From Bugula neritina (lineage: Eukaryota > Bryozoa > Gymnolaemata > Cheilostomatida > Bugulidae): a stretch of 64,000 nucleotides of DNA. The DNA lies in assembly GCA_964035545.1 (NCBI GenBank), contig OZ037768.1, positions 17,955,200-18,019,199 of the forward strand. Direction: 5' to 3'. Under the pieces are notes generated by a model. The model had not been told where the DNA came from and searched no databases. It worked only from the letters and a program-made list of their open reading frames with translations. Made by a program: the position numbers and the translations under genes. The first letter of the stretch is position 1, and each line of letters begins with the position of its first letter. This document shows, one piece after another, positions 13,733 through 25,386 of the stretch.

Positions 13733-13810
13733 GAGTTATAGTATTAGTAATACTAATAGTAATAATAATAGTAATACTAATACTAATATCGTTATTACCT
13801 ACTAGTATAA
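13733..13810. repeat. TAA/TAG microsatellite
   Basis: Imperfect AATAGT/AATACT repeats on the far side of the 12065-13705 LINE from the 11745-12052 tract. The two tracts may be one microsatellite split by the LINE insertion. Confidence 0.75.
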
Positions 13811-14110
13811 CTATTACTATAACTATAACATTATGATTATCATTATGATTAAGTTTAACTATAACCTATAACTTATAGTATAAGTATTGGCTTAAATTTA
13901 TATTTTATTGACTATAGCTAAGCCTAATGCTATAGTTATACTTATGCTATTAAACTATATATCTACTTAGTTTCCCAGCTTCGAATAATTACAAACAAAC
14001 CTGCTAGATATCTATAATCAACACGAGAAGGAACTATTATTTATGACCACTGAAATATAATACTGAAAAAGAATACGCTTTCACTTAGTAAATAGTTTAG
14101 CAGAACTGAT

Positions 14111-14659
14111 CTACAAGCAGCTCCGAGTTGGGGGATAAAAGACTACTTTAGTTTGAAGCTCTCAAGTTTGGAGTTGGGGGACCTAACCATCGAACTCAAT
14201 AATATTCCAGCTCAGTGGACCTAACCGCAAACACTGAGCTGGAATATATATTATTGAGTTCGATGACCGCAAACTAATGCATTAAGCCTAGGGCCACACT
14301 GTGCGTATTTTCGCATGCGAAAATTAAAATCACAAGTAGCAAAGGTGTCCACTGTAGCGTCAGTGATGCGTGATAAATAAAGCTTTCATTTTCAAATCGC
14401 ACTCGCTTTCAATAAAACGCAATTTACTGGAATATAGCACTAAATAAAGAAATTGGGCTCGCTGAATAGCTACCAGCCAATTAGGTGACGACGACAGAGA
14501 CGATTCGCACTTGCGTTGAAAATGCAGAGCGACAAGTGCGAAAGTTTTTTCAACGCGCACAGTGGACACCTTTGCTACTTGTGATTTCAATTTTCGCATG
14601 CGAAAATACGCACCGTGTGGCCCTAGGCTAAGTCATTCCGAACTTGGAGCTGCTTATAG
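14111..14659. mobile_element. Foldback element with nested inverted repeats
   Basis: The outer arms are ACAAGCAGCTCCGAGTT near 14113 and AACTTGGAGCTGCTTAT near 14641. Inside the left half is a local hairpin: ATCGAACTCAATAATATTCC near 14190 pairs with a mirrored copy ending near 14265. A 345-bp MITE occupies the centre. A related fragment in inverted orientation lies at 24774-24975. No ORF. Confidence 0.7.
14285..14629. mobile_element. 345-bp MITE with ~70-bp inverted repeats
   Basis: Arms of roughly 70 bp are nearly identical when inverted. They start AGCCTAGGGCCACAC and include the internal palindrome TTTTCGCATGCGAAAA and the run AGCAAAGGTGTCCACTGT. The middle is about 200 bp without coding potential. 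It is nested within the larger foldback element. Confidence 0.85.
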
Positions 14660-16134
14660 AGTAATTCAAATTAAATCGATTTTAGTGGTGACAACCACTG
14701 CTCGGCCCTCATAGTCGACCCCTTTTATTGCGGGGAGCCTAAAACTACAGACTGTCGTTCAGCGAGTCCTGTAATATCCGAAAATCGTATTTTAATCACA
14801 ATCACAAAATAAAAATGAATTCAGAATCGTATTGATATTAATATTTGTGTTTTCTGCTCTTTTTTGTCGTTTTCAAGGGACGGATTAATATTATAATTAA
14901 TTGTTCACTACATCAGAGTGCAATTCGGCTGACTCGAATTGATTTGGTCACTTGCTATAAATTTTAGTAAAGTAAAAGTCGTTAGCTATAGTTAGAGTTA
15001 GACTCAGACTGAGTTACTGTTACTGTTGGTGTTACTGGTAGTGAGTTTGAGTTATTGTTAAGTTAAGTTAGTATAAGTATAACTATAAGAATAAGTATTA
15101 CCTAAATCACCTTGACCCAGGGGCCAAGGTGATTTAGAATATTATAATTGGTATAACTAGAAGATTAACTTTAAGTATAATTCAATAATTGCCATTGCCC
15201 ATTGGTAAGTCACCAAGTGTTTCAGAGTTTAAGTTTTGACTTTGACTTTAGGTTTAACCCGTTTGAGTTCATAGCCACACTCAGTATCACTATCACTATC
15301 AGTATGAGTGAATCTGACTGTCTAAAAGTAAGTGTAGCACTAACAGTAAATAACTAAATTAATAGTTATACTTGTAGTTATAATAATACTTATAACTTAT
15401 AAGTTATAATACTTATAGTTATAGTTATACTCATGGTTATTCTTTCAGTTGATATAATTACTAATAGTAATGCTATTGCTTATAGTTATTAGTATAAGAC
15501 TACAAGTGTTACATTTAGATTTAGTTTTAATCATACTAGCATTACATTTATATTTAGTTCTACTACAGTTTTACAACATTAGTGTTCTTATTAATGATAT
15601 TGAAGTTCGATATTGAGTGGATGAGAAAATTTATTAAATAAAATTTGAAAGATATGGAAAAACCTGCAAGTAAGGGTCCTTTCTTGTTACCTCAACAAAT
15701 AAATAAGTAGTCTTAATCAAAGCTGGCAAGTTGGCACTACATAATGATGAGTTTCCTCAAAGAACAAGATTTCAAATCTGGCACCAAAAACTGTTGTATA
15801 TATTCAAAATATGTATAACAATAGAGACAACTCAGTCAGTACACTCATTTTTTGGGTCAATAACTTCATTTTCTGCCGCTGATATAACTACAAAATTGCT
15901 CAAATGAAATTTGTGCTGCAACTGAAGCTCTGCATAGATGACAGTGGAGAAATAAGCTTTTTCATCACTGATCCTCCAGTTATGATGAAAGTTATTGCAA
16001 ACCAATAAAACTCAGGCATGATGATCAGAGCTGGAAACCGAAGCAAGCTGCTGATTATACCTGGTACTATCAATAGGCCTACTTACTTATCACAACAGCT
16101 TTGTGCCAACAATGATTCGAGATATATGGTGCTA
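14660..16134. other. AT-rich intergenic DNA with short hairpin
   Basis: No gene is recognised. The tract 15350-15560 is low-complexity TAGTTATA-type sequence. A 13-bp perfect stem (CTAAATCACCTTG, 15102-15114, with its complement at 15125-15137) encloses a 10-base loop. Around 15640-16080 the sequence is less repetitive but has no supported ORF. Confidence 0.5.
15102..15137. repeat. Short perfect hairpin
   Basis: CTAAATCACCTTG and CAAGGTGATTTAG are perfect inverted copies around a GC-richer loop, in an AT-rich background. It may be a remnant of a small palindromic repeat. Confidence 0.6.
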
Positions 16135-17423
16135 AAGCTACATGTACACAGGCCGATTTTCATGAAAATCGGCCGATAAGCTGTTAGCGACTTTTTAGGA
16201 TTTTTGAAAAATCGGCCGATTTTTGCTTTTGGCCGATTTTTGCTTTTGGCCGATTTTTGAAGCGATTTTCAAAATTGAACATGTTCAATTTTTCGCCGAT
16301 TTTCTGTGGAACCAGCCAATCAAAAGGTGGCAGAAAATTATGACAGCGAGCAAAGTTAACACCATTATTGAAATACAACCAAGAAGTAATTAATACGTTG
16401 CTATCACTACGATACATCATATAATAAAATACAAATAACTAAAATAACTATCAATAGCAGTAGTAGCAATAATAACAACGCTTTGGTTGTCGTGTAACTT
16501 TGAGAAAGTTAGTTTCACTTTCGTGGAAATTCATTAAATTTTGCTCTTTTTTAAAAAGACAAATATCATTATTCTTAACTTTTACTCATGTAAAATATAA
16601 TTTATAACTTGTAGTTTATATGTTGTTGTTTTTATATTCATGTAACCAGTATTAGTATGAGATTGAGCATCTCAACTTTACGATTTAAATATTTTCTTAG
16701 AGAGAAGATTTGCCGTGCTCTACAGTTTTCATTACCTGTATAAACAATAACGCTTGAGTTAAACTTCTAGTTTTAAACTGAATAGCTTTAAAAAATTGAT
16801 AGGTGATGTTAATAGTGTAGCTTAGTGATTTATGAATAATTATAGGTAATAAATATGGTTAAATAGAAAGCTACCAAGCCAGCTATTTGCTTTTTGATTT
16901 AATACTAAAATTAGTGATAAGTTTTTACGCAATTTTCAAATGCAGCAAGCTGCTAACAAATTATACGCTGCCAATTTACTTTATTCATTTTTTATTTATT
17001 AGAGTATCAGAATAAACATATTGCTTTTTTAAATAGAACACTGGTATTATTCTTAACTTTCATTTATAATATAATTTATAACTTGTTGTTTTACTTTTTA
17101 TATTCATGTAACCAGTATCAGCGTCTTAACTTTACAGTTTAATTTTTTGTTGACAGTTTCTAGCCATTTCACTTGTTAAAATAATGTATATAAAATGCCG
17201 ATGTATGTTTACTATGCTAATGCACATGCAACTAATCTTGACCTTTGCGTATGAATCTAAAAGAAAGTTATATAGACCGAGAACCATCCGCCAGTAAAAC
17301 AAAAGCAGGAAAATAACGCGGGAAATAAAATCGCCTAGAAAATCGGCTGATTTTGCAATCAGCAATAGCGAAATCGACAAGCACAAAATCGGCTGAAAAA
17401 ATCGACTTGTGTACATGTAGCTT
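16135..17423. mobile_element. 1.29-kb non-autonomous TIR element
   Basis: The ends carry a perfect 16-bp terminal inverted repeat, AAGCTACATGTACACA, continued by CGATTTT-rich sub-terminal sequence on both sides. The sub-terminal region repeats GGCCGATTTTTGCTTTT in tandem near 16212-16262 and a related GGCTGATTTT at the other end. Multiple short sub-terminal repeats of this sort often serve as transposase binding sites. No transposase ORF remains. I could not identify a target-site duplication. Confidence 0.75.
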
Positions 17424-17466
17424 AAGTACACATGAATGTAAGTAAACCATTAGGCATAAATGAGGC

Positions 17467-17537
17467 ATTCTCTGAGGGAGTAAAACACTTTATTTTACAG
17501 GAAATGTAAAATAAAGTGTTCTACGCCCTCAGAGAAT
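17467..17537. repeat. 71-nt near-perfect hairpin
   Basis: Two 32-nt arms (17467-17498 and 17506-17537) pair with only two mismatches across a 7-base loop. The arms begin ATTCTCTGAGGG. It lies 43 bases beyond the TIR element at 16135-17423. Its size would fit a miRNA precursor, but it may equally be a tiny foldback repeat. Confidence 0.7.
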
Positions 17538-19029
17538 AAGTATTATTATTATCATTATTATCAGAATATTTATAGCACATCATCACCTATCATATTAAGA
17601 TTGTATAGCATTTTTATTCAAATTTATTACAAAAGTTATTTTATTATTGAAGTATTTTATTGTTTGATTATATATAAATATAAAGGTTAAACCAGTTTAA
17701 ACTACCGAACTAATATTTTTTTAAATTCCAACTAAACTACTAAATAAAAATCTTTTCTAATACTGAATTTGGTTTTTTTTTTCTTTACTGAATAATTTTC
17801 AATTTAATTCAGTTTAAGCCTAAATTTTCAATTGAGCATTACATGTAATGCATGTAAATACTCATAAATCGGCTTGACATAAGACTTGCGAGTAAATCAA
17901 GTACACTGACCTATGCTTGTTTTCAGTTTATGTGAGCTATGGTTCGATTTGACTTTACCTTGTCATGGTTTCAGCTCAACTCTAATAAATATTACTTATA
18001 TATAAAAATAGACTAATTTAACATTTTGTATATGAACTATAAGGTTGTGAACTGCTCAATAGAATATTAATTTTGTATGTTACAAATGTAATGTAGATGA
18101 ATTTATTGTTTTTATTCGTTTTTTATGTTAGTGTTACATGCTAAGATCAAGATAAGGTAGAACTCGAAACTGATCAGACAGTTGAAAAAGTTGCTAATAT
18201 TGCAAGTAAAAATATAGAAATTATAATTGACAAAATTGGTAATAAATTAATCAACTTTTTAGCCAAGGACAACTTTTATCGTTCTATAAAGTTTAGAGAA
18301 GTTTTAGTGAAAAAAATTCTAATTATGCATACCGATAATATTGTAAATGATATTAAGTTTCACAATTTATATTATGTTGTTATCTTTCTATTGGTTACTG
18401 CATATATACTATAATTAAGAGGGAAAAATTTTAGGCTGAATGAAATTATTCTAAAGCAATCAACACAGTGGTTATTTTCATAAGTAAAAATTGGAAGTCC
18501 AACTTATGAGATCACAGTTGATAACAAACGTAGAAATATGGCAGAAAAATTACAAATAGTTTTATGTGCATAATTACAACTTAATTTACTCAATGTTATG
18601 CTGGCAATGGTTTTCATATTGTGTATTTGTTTGTTCTCTAAATTCTGTGCTTTGTCACTTATGTTGAATTAATGGTATTATGATTTGTTTGTATATATGG
18701 CTACTGTAATCATTCTGTAGCGTATTGAAGTTACTCCTTGCCTGACTTTAAAATTAACAACTTGATTTAGCTTTATTTTTTTCTTTGATGTAATTTATCT
18801 TTTATCTATAATGCATTATTTTAATTGTCTATATTGCACCCATCTGTGGCAAAACCATATTTTAATATTTCTTCTTCAGCCAGAATCATTGTTTATTTTG
18901 AAGATCGTATTTTAGCATATAACTTTATTATACAGCAGTGCTATTGTAATTTTTTTCAATTCTTCAATTAGAAACTGTTTTTATTTTTTAGATTTCAAGT
19001 TAGCTTCCTTTGCTACAAGTTCTTGAAGA
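17538..19029. other. AT-rich region upstream of ZFAND1
   Basis: No supported gene. A few short exon-like stretches occur near 18140-18320 but none continues in frame or resembles a family. The last part is expected to contain the ZFAND1 promoter and 5' UTR. Confidence 0.5.
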
Positions 19030-21906
19030 ATGGCCGAATTAGAAATTGGTAAACATTGTTCTCATGCAGAATGTAAACAGTTAGGTAAGAAATTTCATGA
19101 TTTTCTAACTTGCTTAAACTATATTTTAAGCACCGTCAATCTATTTGTAGAATATAAATAAATAAATAAATAATTATCACTTGGTTTTAAAAAAGTTGTT
19201 TTAGCTATTTTCTAAGTAGTCTTTAATTTCATCAATGAAACACTGTCTTTTTTAAAAAAAGTTTGGTCATTTTTAATTTAAGGTAAAAATTTTCATTTCA
19301 AAATTTTCTTGATGTTCTTGAATGTGTGTGTATATATTTATATAAATTATCTCTGCTTTAGATTTTCTTCCATTTTCTTGCGATGGGTGCCACAAAACGT
19401 TTTGGTAAGCAGTTGTAATGTTATTTTTTCATTTCCGTGTACACTAAATGACAAGCATACTTTACATTAAATGCATTATCATTTTGTATATTCCATTGTG
19501 GGATTAGTTTCATCAAACAGTGGTAGTCTATTAATTTATTCACTATTTATTTATAAAAAAACTAATAATATAATTTGTTACAGCAAAGAGCATCAAGTTA
19601 AAGACAGACACAACTGTCCCAGTATTCACCAATCAAGCTCTCACACAAACTCATCCTCTCCCTTTTTGACATACTCTTGTTCGTACTCCGGGTGTAGTCA
19701 AAGACAGCTCGTTCCAGTACCCTGTGACCAGTGTGAGGCTAACTACTGCCTGCTGTTTGTATAGTTTATTCAACTTGTATAATGTTTTTAACTATTTTTA
19801 AGATTTCAAAATGTTAATACTCTAAAGTCTAAATTGATTATAAATTATTGTTATAAACATTTAAGCATTTTCAAGCAAATGGTTTGGGTTCATTGTAGTA
19901 TTTGTACTTTAAAAGATTTATTTGCAAATCATTTTGTGTTTGCATAAATATGCAAGGGGGAAAAGACGATTATCTTACCTTTTTGAGTTTTTTTGCTTTT
20001 ATCAAGAATGTCATTGAATTTATTTAAAAGTTGACACTCATTACTATTTTTGTAGCCTCTTTGGCTCAGTAAAACTTAAATTATGTACAGCTAAAAAAAT
20101 TATATAAGTATAAAAACTGGTGTAACTACTTGTAGACACCGGCACGCTGTAGATCACAACTGTTCTGCTCTGGATGCTAAGCCAAAGACTAAATATATGG
20201 AAGCTACGGCACACCATGTCAAAAATATTATAAGTATGCATCAAATATTTATGACTTTCAAATATTATAAAATTGGCTTATTTGACTTTATATGTGAAAT
20301 AATATGTAAGAGTATAATATAGGCTTTTAGATTTTAAGTAATAAGAGCTAATGGGCTTAAAACACTCAAATCAAGTTATGTATGTAAAATATTATTATTT
20401 TTACTCAAATACATGAACTGGTTTATTTTTCTGTAAATATTTAGCAGGTAATAGTGGCAATAGTAAGACAGGCAAACAGATCTCTACCAAATCAAAGAAA
20501 TCCACAGCTCTTGCTAATAAAATAGCTTTAATGAATATCAAGTCTTCTGCTAAAGGTGATGCAGGTGTGCCTGTAGAGAGTCGTGTTTATTTCAGCATTT
20601 TGTTACCTAGCAACGGGCCTTCTTCAGCATCTTCCAAATGCTCCAATATGTGGTTCGACCAGGTATGGAATTGATTTTATATTAAGCATTGCAAGTTTAT
20701 TAAACTTAGAGACTTTATATAAAACTAAGTCAACTAACTCACTATTCACTGAGTCAACCAACTCACTATTCACTAAGTCATCTAACTCACTATTCACTGA
20801 GTCAACTAACTCACTATTCACTGAGTCGACCAACTCACTATACATATATTGGCTTATCTTACTGTATGTTGGCTTTTAATGTGATATACCAGTTTTGGGT
20901 TTACCCAGCCGCCCCTGTGGTGTAATGGTTAGCGCACCTGCTGTCAAGGTGGAAGTCTCGGTGAGGCCAACATTATTTTACTATTCATCTCAAATGAAAT
21001 GTTTATGTCATGTCTAATTGTAATAACCTCAGAAAACTGGCTGTTAGACATCAACCAGTACATGGCTATAAATTATACAAGAGATGAAATAGTTGTAAAT
21101 TTCGGAGTTGTGGAACCTTGCTCCTGTTGCATGCTACTTCTTCAATTCACTCTTTGTATCTGAAAATATGGCATACTATGTACAATCATCTACATACTCT
21201 ATATAAAACCACTGCCGTTATTCGTACCATTGAAATATGCATATGATTTTTCCAACATATGACAGATAAATCAGATACATTTACTAACCAAACCAATTGG
21301 GCATATCTTGATATGTGAAAGGACTGTCACTGTAGCCACTAGTGAAAGAAAATTCTCCATCAACATAATTATCATAATGTATCAATACGAAATAGTTTGT
21401 GTGCGCACAATTAAACAGCAGCACATTTTCAAGTTTAATCTGTTAGCTTTTTGTATTTCAGGAGTGGACAGTTGGACGAGTAGTAGATTGTGTGAGTAAG
21501 AGTACAAACCTTAGGAATGACAACAACAGAGAAACTAGTCCAGTAAGTTCAGAATTTACTATTAAAATGATTTTCAACCAGTTTTTATGGACAACTTTTC
21601 CTAGCATTGTTGCTATATTATAATAGCAATTATTATAATTATGATGTTACTTAAAGGTATACTAATAACAATGCTTGCCTTTATCACATTTGTACTTGTG
21701 CAGTGAAATATGTTACCAATAATATTAAAATTACCTTTCATTTACATTTGTAGAAGTTGATGTTAAAAGCAGCTTCACTGCCTGAGGACCCAGAGTTTGA
21801 GTACTTCAGTATGAATATGAAGCTGGTTGACATTATTAGCAGTGGAATGCTGCACAATGGATCTTCTGTAGAACTGTGCTATGTTGATGGAGCATCTCTG
21901 CCTTAA
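19030..21906 (+). CDS. ZFAND1: AN1-type zinc finger protein ZFAND1
   Basis: Seven exons: 19030-19084, 19362-19404, 19584-19754, 20136-20233, 20445-20662, 21462-21542 and 21754-21906. Phases agree and give 272 residues, against 268 in human ZFAND1. The start MAELEIGKHC matches the family start. Two AN1 zinc fingers follow, the first with DFLPFSCDGCHK and the second ending in LHRHAVDHNC. The C-terminal half matches the ubiquitin-like region, with RVYFSILLPS and a DNNRE segment. Known role in human: ZFAND1 brings p97 and the 26S proteasome to arsenite-induced stress granules and helps clear them. The third exon's donor (CT-GTTTGT) is chosen because only it keeps the second zinc finger in frame. 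The fifth exon has a NAGNAG acceptor (20445 or 20448), so a one-residue variant is possible. A polyadenylation signal AATAAA lies near 22117. Confidence 0.93.
20729..20848. repeat. 24-bp tandem repeat, five copies
   Basis: Five units of 24 bp, each like GTCAACTAACTCACTATTCA plus CTGA, lie in the ZFAND1 intron just after the exon ending at 20662. Because 24 is a multiple of three, the array is an open frame in several phases, encoding a repeated octapeptide STNSLFTE in one. That frame is not the ZFAND1 frame, so I take it as non-coding. Confidence 0.9.
20906..20975 (+). mobile_element. tRNA-like SINE fragment
   Basis: The sequence GCCCCTGTGGTGTAATGGTT resembles a tRNA acceptor arm plus A box. 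The expected B box is degenerate, so this is a SINE head or tRNA pseudogene rather than a working tRNA. It lies in a ZFAND1 intron. Confidence 0.5.
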
Positions 21907-23058
21907 CATATGCTAATTCCATGTCACAGCTTGTTTATTGCACGAGTTGTCTTTGGCAAATTGTTGTACTTGCTTAAAATGTAAACCTGGTAGTTTTTAA
22001 TATTATTTTCACATAAATTTATTCTGTTTACTGTTTACTCTGTTTTACAGTATGGTCCATGAATAATAATAAGTATTTATTATCATAATCTGTGCATGTG
22101 TAATATACATAAAGTAAATAAATTTTAATTTATGCAAAATTCAGCTAAACAATTTTAATTTTAGCTTCAACACATTTTACTTGTATAGGCATTTTAAAAA
22201 CTTAGTAGCTGCAATGTTAATTTACATATATTTTGACATTGTTTGTAGATAAATAACAATATTGTATTGGTCCTATTGAGTAGTGTATTAAATAGCAAAG
22301 TACAAAGTACTTTTTGAAATTTAGTTCAATAAATCATTGCTTGAAGTCTGCTGGAAAATTTGCTAGGAACTGTGATCTGTCTAAAAAGAATGTGATGCCT
22401 TTTGAAACCAGAATACAGTTATTTGTATGATGATGTTTACAATCAGTGCCATATGTTGGTTTACAAGCTGATTAACAGTACAATATACCTAGAATTCGTT
22501 GTAACTCTTGTGTATAAACTGTATATCCTCAACAAAATGCTTTAGCTGGTGTGTACTGTACATTGCATTGCATTACAGAGCATAAATGTGCTGAATTTAA
22601 TGTAATGTACAAATAGAAGCAAGTTAATTGTTTGTACTTATTCTCAACATAAAACCTTTCTTTTTATTCTAGATATATATAAAAGTAGGCATACAGTAGC
22701 TTACAAAACAATTAAGTCGAACTAGCTCTTTTAAAACATGTTTTATAATATAAAGTGAATTAAAAATTTATTCATAGTTAATGGCTACACTTTTAGACAG
22801 CATGCTTTGCTTGCTGTAATGTTGCAAGCAATATCTGTCTTAATGACATAAACAAAAATGTCTGAAAAAAATACTGTAGAATGCTTATTATTGAAGAAAA
22901 ATGGCAGAATTATAGCCTATATGCTTTCAAATTTGTTAGTGGTGAGTGAATCAATTACTGATAAGGCAGCTTATTCATAAGAAGCTAGCTAGTGTACCAA
23001 AACTTTATTCATTCACAGTCTCTGAAGCTTTCACAGCTGTTAGTCACAAAGTTTCAAA
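21907..23058. other. Intergenic: ZFAND1 3' end and next promoter
   Basis: The first 250 bases hold the ZFAND1 3' UTR. A TATATAAAAG box at about 22675-22684 lies about 375 bases before the start of the secreted-peptide gene and could be its promoter, if a 5' UTR intron or a long leader exists. No other gene is seen. Confidence 0.5.
22675..22684 (+). promoter_or_regulatory. Possible TATA box of the secreted-peptide gene
   Basis: TATATAAAAG is a good match to a TATA box and is upstream of, and in the same sense as, the gene starting at 23059. The distance is long for a leader without an intron, and such strings occur by chance in AT-rich DNA, so this is tentative. Confidence 0.3.
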
Positions 23059-24516
23059 ATGAAGAACAGCATTTTCTGTTTGTTTGTAGTCTGCCTGCTT
23101 GCATACAGTGCTTATGCTATTCTGGAGCCATGTATCAATGGCTGCGAGTGTGCGAAGGAGTGGATGAAGTGTGTAGATCTCTTTAAGTTGAGTAAGGAGG
23201 GAGAACATGACAGACAGAATGGACTGTGTGACACAGGTAGCTTTGCTTGCATTGGAGGTCTCTAACCTCACAGGTAAGAACTGCATTGCAATTTTTAATT
23301 ACTTGGTGGCCCACTAGTCATCATTCCTGCTGATTTAACATGTGGACATGTGAGTGGAGAAATTAGAGAGAGGTCAAAAAACAGCTTTAGGCTTCTTTTA
23401 GAAAGCTGGCATTGCATGCTACTATTTTTGTCATTTCTGCACTTAAAAAAACACTTCATGAACAATTATCATGACTACAATCTTTTTAAAGATCACAATG
23501 GACATTTGCTTATTACACTACACTACATACACCATACCATACACACTGTATCACATATACTGTGCATATGGTGGTAATAGCATGCATTTGTCAGAGATGA
23601 CAATCACATATATTATATTGTAATGGATTTCAGATTATGTTATTATCGAAAGGATAACTCTTTGTGGCTTACTCTCTATACGCTTGGCATAATGGCTATA
23701 AGTACTGGAGATCAATTATCATAATAGCTGACAATTGGAATGCGTACAATCTGCTGGACAATTATTGCTAGCTACTAATGCACGCAGCTAAACAAGGCAA
23801 GACTAGTTAAATGGGATCAACAACTGTAAGAGGCGTAGATGGTTGGCACTGACAGTTAGTGTGCTCAGTAGAAGATGATAGCGTTATGCTTGTGGATGGA
23901 GTTAATTAGCATCGAAAAGGTCAACTCTACATTGTATGCTATAGTAGAGCTCGACACTGTCGGAGTGTAACTATGGACAGTAGTGGCACCATTAGTAGCC
24001 ACCAATCAGGACAGTCACACTAATTGATAGCAGGTGGAGCTAGCTACTCGTAGTTGCAGTGCGCTGAGTAGCTAGCCGGCAGAGCAGCTTGGGACTTCAT
24101 TTAGAACAGTTGTGTATTAAAGCTCACTAATTATGTAATCGTTTTCTATTCATGCTAGCAGTAAATAACCTTCTTGTATTTGTGTAAATAATAAAGTATC
24201 TTATCGTAAACAACCTGTCGCAGTGGCTTTGATTAAGTAGACCCACAAATAATAATAGTGAACTGGCAAAATTCACTACAATATGGTATGCTAAACTACA
24301 TACACTACTCTACACTGCACTGCACTGTACTGCACTGTCCTACACTACACTACATTATACACAGCATCAACTTCACTAGGCTATACATGTGCACCGCATT
24401 ATAATATATGCTATATTTCACATACATAAATTATTCATACCTTCTTATTTTGTATTTCAGCTGTGAAAAGATGCCCTTGGCCTCCAGAAAGCAATATGCT
24501 AAGTGTTCCTATATAA
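23059..24516 (+). CDS. Small secreted cysteine-rich peptide
   Basis: The ATG at 23059 opens a 68-codon frame ending at 23265. Residues 1-20 are a clear signal peptide (MKNSIFCLF start, cut after AYA). The mature part of about 48 residues has six cysteines at 25, 29, 31, 38, 57 and 64, enough for three disulfides. No known family is recognised; it could be an antimicrobial, signalling or other secreted peptide. A GT donor inside the frame (exon end 23236) joins in phase to an acceptor before 24461, giving a second ending that stops at 24516 (77 residues). In that form Cys64 is replaced by another cysteine at the same position, followed by PWPPESNML. If the internal donor is not used, a second GTAAGA after the stop near 23275 could splice instead, or the transcript could end near AATAAA at 24190. 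Which form is real needs RNA. Confidence 0.62.
23277..24460. other. Intron or 3' region of the secreted-peptide gene
   Basis: No further coding exon is seen. CACTACACTACA-type low-complexity sequence occurs near 23515-23560 and 24295-24360. AATAAA at 24190 is a possible polyadenylation signal. Confidence 0.5.
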
Positions 24517-24773
24517 GGTTATCTAACATAAAACTAATAATTCAATATAATTTTATAATCAGCAAATGATGTATTAATAAATTCACAATTCTCACTACTA
24601 TTATGAGGTCTTCTTTTAAGCATGATGAAATATTGAATAGAATTGAAAAGTTCCAAAAAAATATTTTTACACAGTGTTAAGATTATACAATACCTACGAT
24701 AATTAATTATTATCACGAAAAAGCCAAGTAAAGTGATGATGATGACTTGTGATGATTGATGGGGGTATATATT
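24517..24773. other. AT-rich spacer
   Basis: Nothing recognisable. It separates the secreted-peptide gene from a foldback-element fragment. Confidence 0.4.
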
Positions 24774-24975
24774 GGAACTTGGAACCCCCAACTCCAAACT
24801 CGAGAACTCGCAAACTACTGCACTCTGTCACCCCCCAACTCGGAGCTGTTTATAGAACCATTTCAGTGCGCACGCCCTAAGTGAACGTATATATAATAAT
24901 ATTATATTCATCGAACTCAATAATATTATCCAGCTCAGTGATTATATCGTTCCGAGTTGCTTTTTAGTGGGACAA
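24774..24975. mobile_element. Fragment of the 14111-14659 foldback family
   Basis: CCCCCAACTCCAAACTCGAG and, farther on, CCCCCAACTCGGAGCTG match the left part of the 14111-14659 element in inverted orientation. ATCGAACTCAATAATATT with CCAGCTCAG also recurs near 24909. The central MITE is absent here. Confidence 0.7.
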
Positions 24976-25197
24976 CTCTGTATATAACAATAGCTTGATC
25001 AGTTTGAATACACTAATTTACTTACGGCTATGCCTGTTCAGTTTCACTTTAATGTTATTTATAATAAATAATAAAATTTATACTAGTTCATCTTATTTTT
25101 CAATTTAGTAATCGTTATGACTTATATGTATGATAATTATATATAATAATAATAGGTCGGTATAGCTAAATTGACAATTACTTTTAGTTTTAGTGAA

Positions 25198-25216
25198 CTA
25201 CTACTACTACTACTAG

Positions 25217-25269
<53 letters not shown>

Positions 25270-25384
25270 GTACTAGTAGTAGTACTAGTACTAGTAGTAG
25301 TACTAAGTCTAACTACTACCAGTACTAGTACTAGTAGGTAGTACTAGTAGTACTACAGTACTTCTAGTAGTACTAGTACTAGTA
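25198..25384. repeat. (ACT)n/(AGT)n microsatellite
   Basis: About 20 ACT triplets are followed by interrupted ACT/AGT runs that are self-complementary. The tract ends exactly where the Gypsy LTR begins, and AGT/ACT-rich sequence resumes beyond the other LTR at 34210. Confidence 0.95.
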
Positions 25385-25386
25385 GT

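Noticed and set aside
16184-16420. 78-codon minus frame in the TIR element
   Set aside because: The C-terminal Lys/Asn part is simply the translated GGCCGATTTTTGC repeats. No domain seen.
18138-18420. Possible exon-like stretch with Lys/Glu-rich codons
   Set aside because: Short, with stops in each frame and no splice partners that hold phase.
20583-20879. 98-codon plus-strand frame with an STNSLFTE repeat
   Set aside because: It overlaps ZFAND1 exon 5 in another frame and is created by the intronic 24-bp tandem array. No independent start context or family.
20906-20975. Possible functional tRNA gene
   Set aside because: The A-box half looks like a tRNA, but the B box and 3' acceptor strand do not pair, so it is kept only as a SINE fragment.
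25198-25384. CRISPR-like array
   Set aside because: Triplet microsatellite in an animal genome, no spacers.
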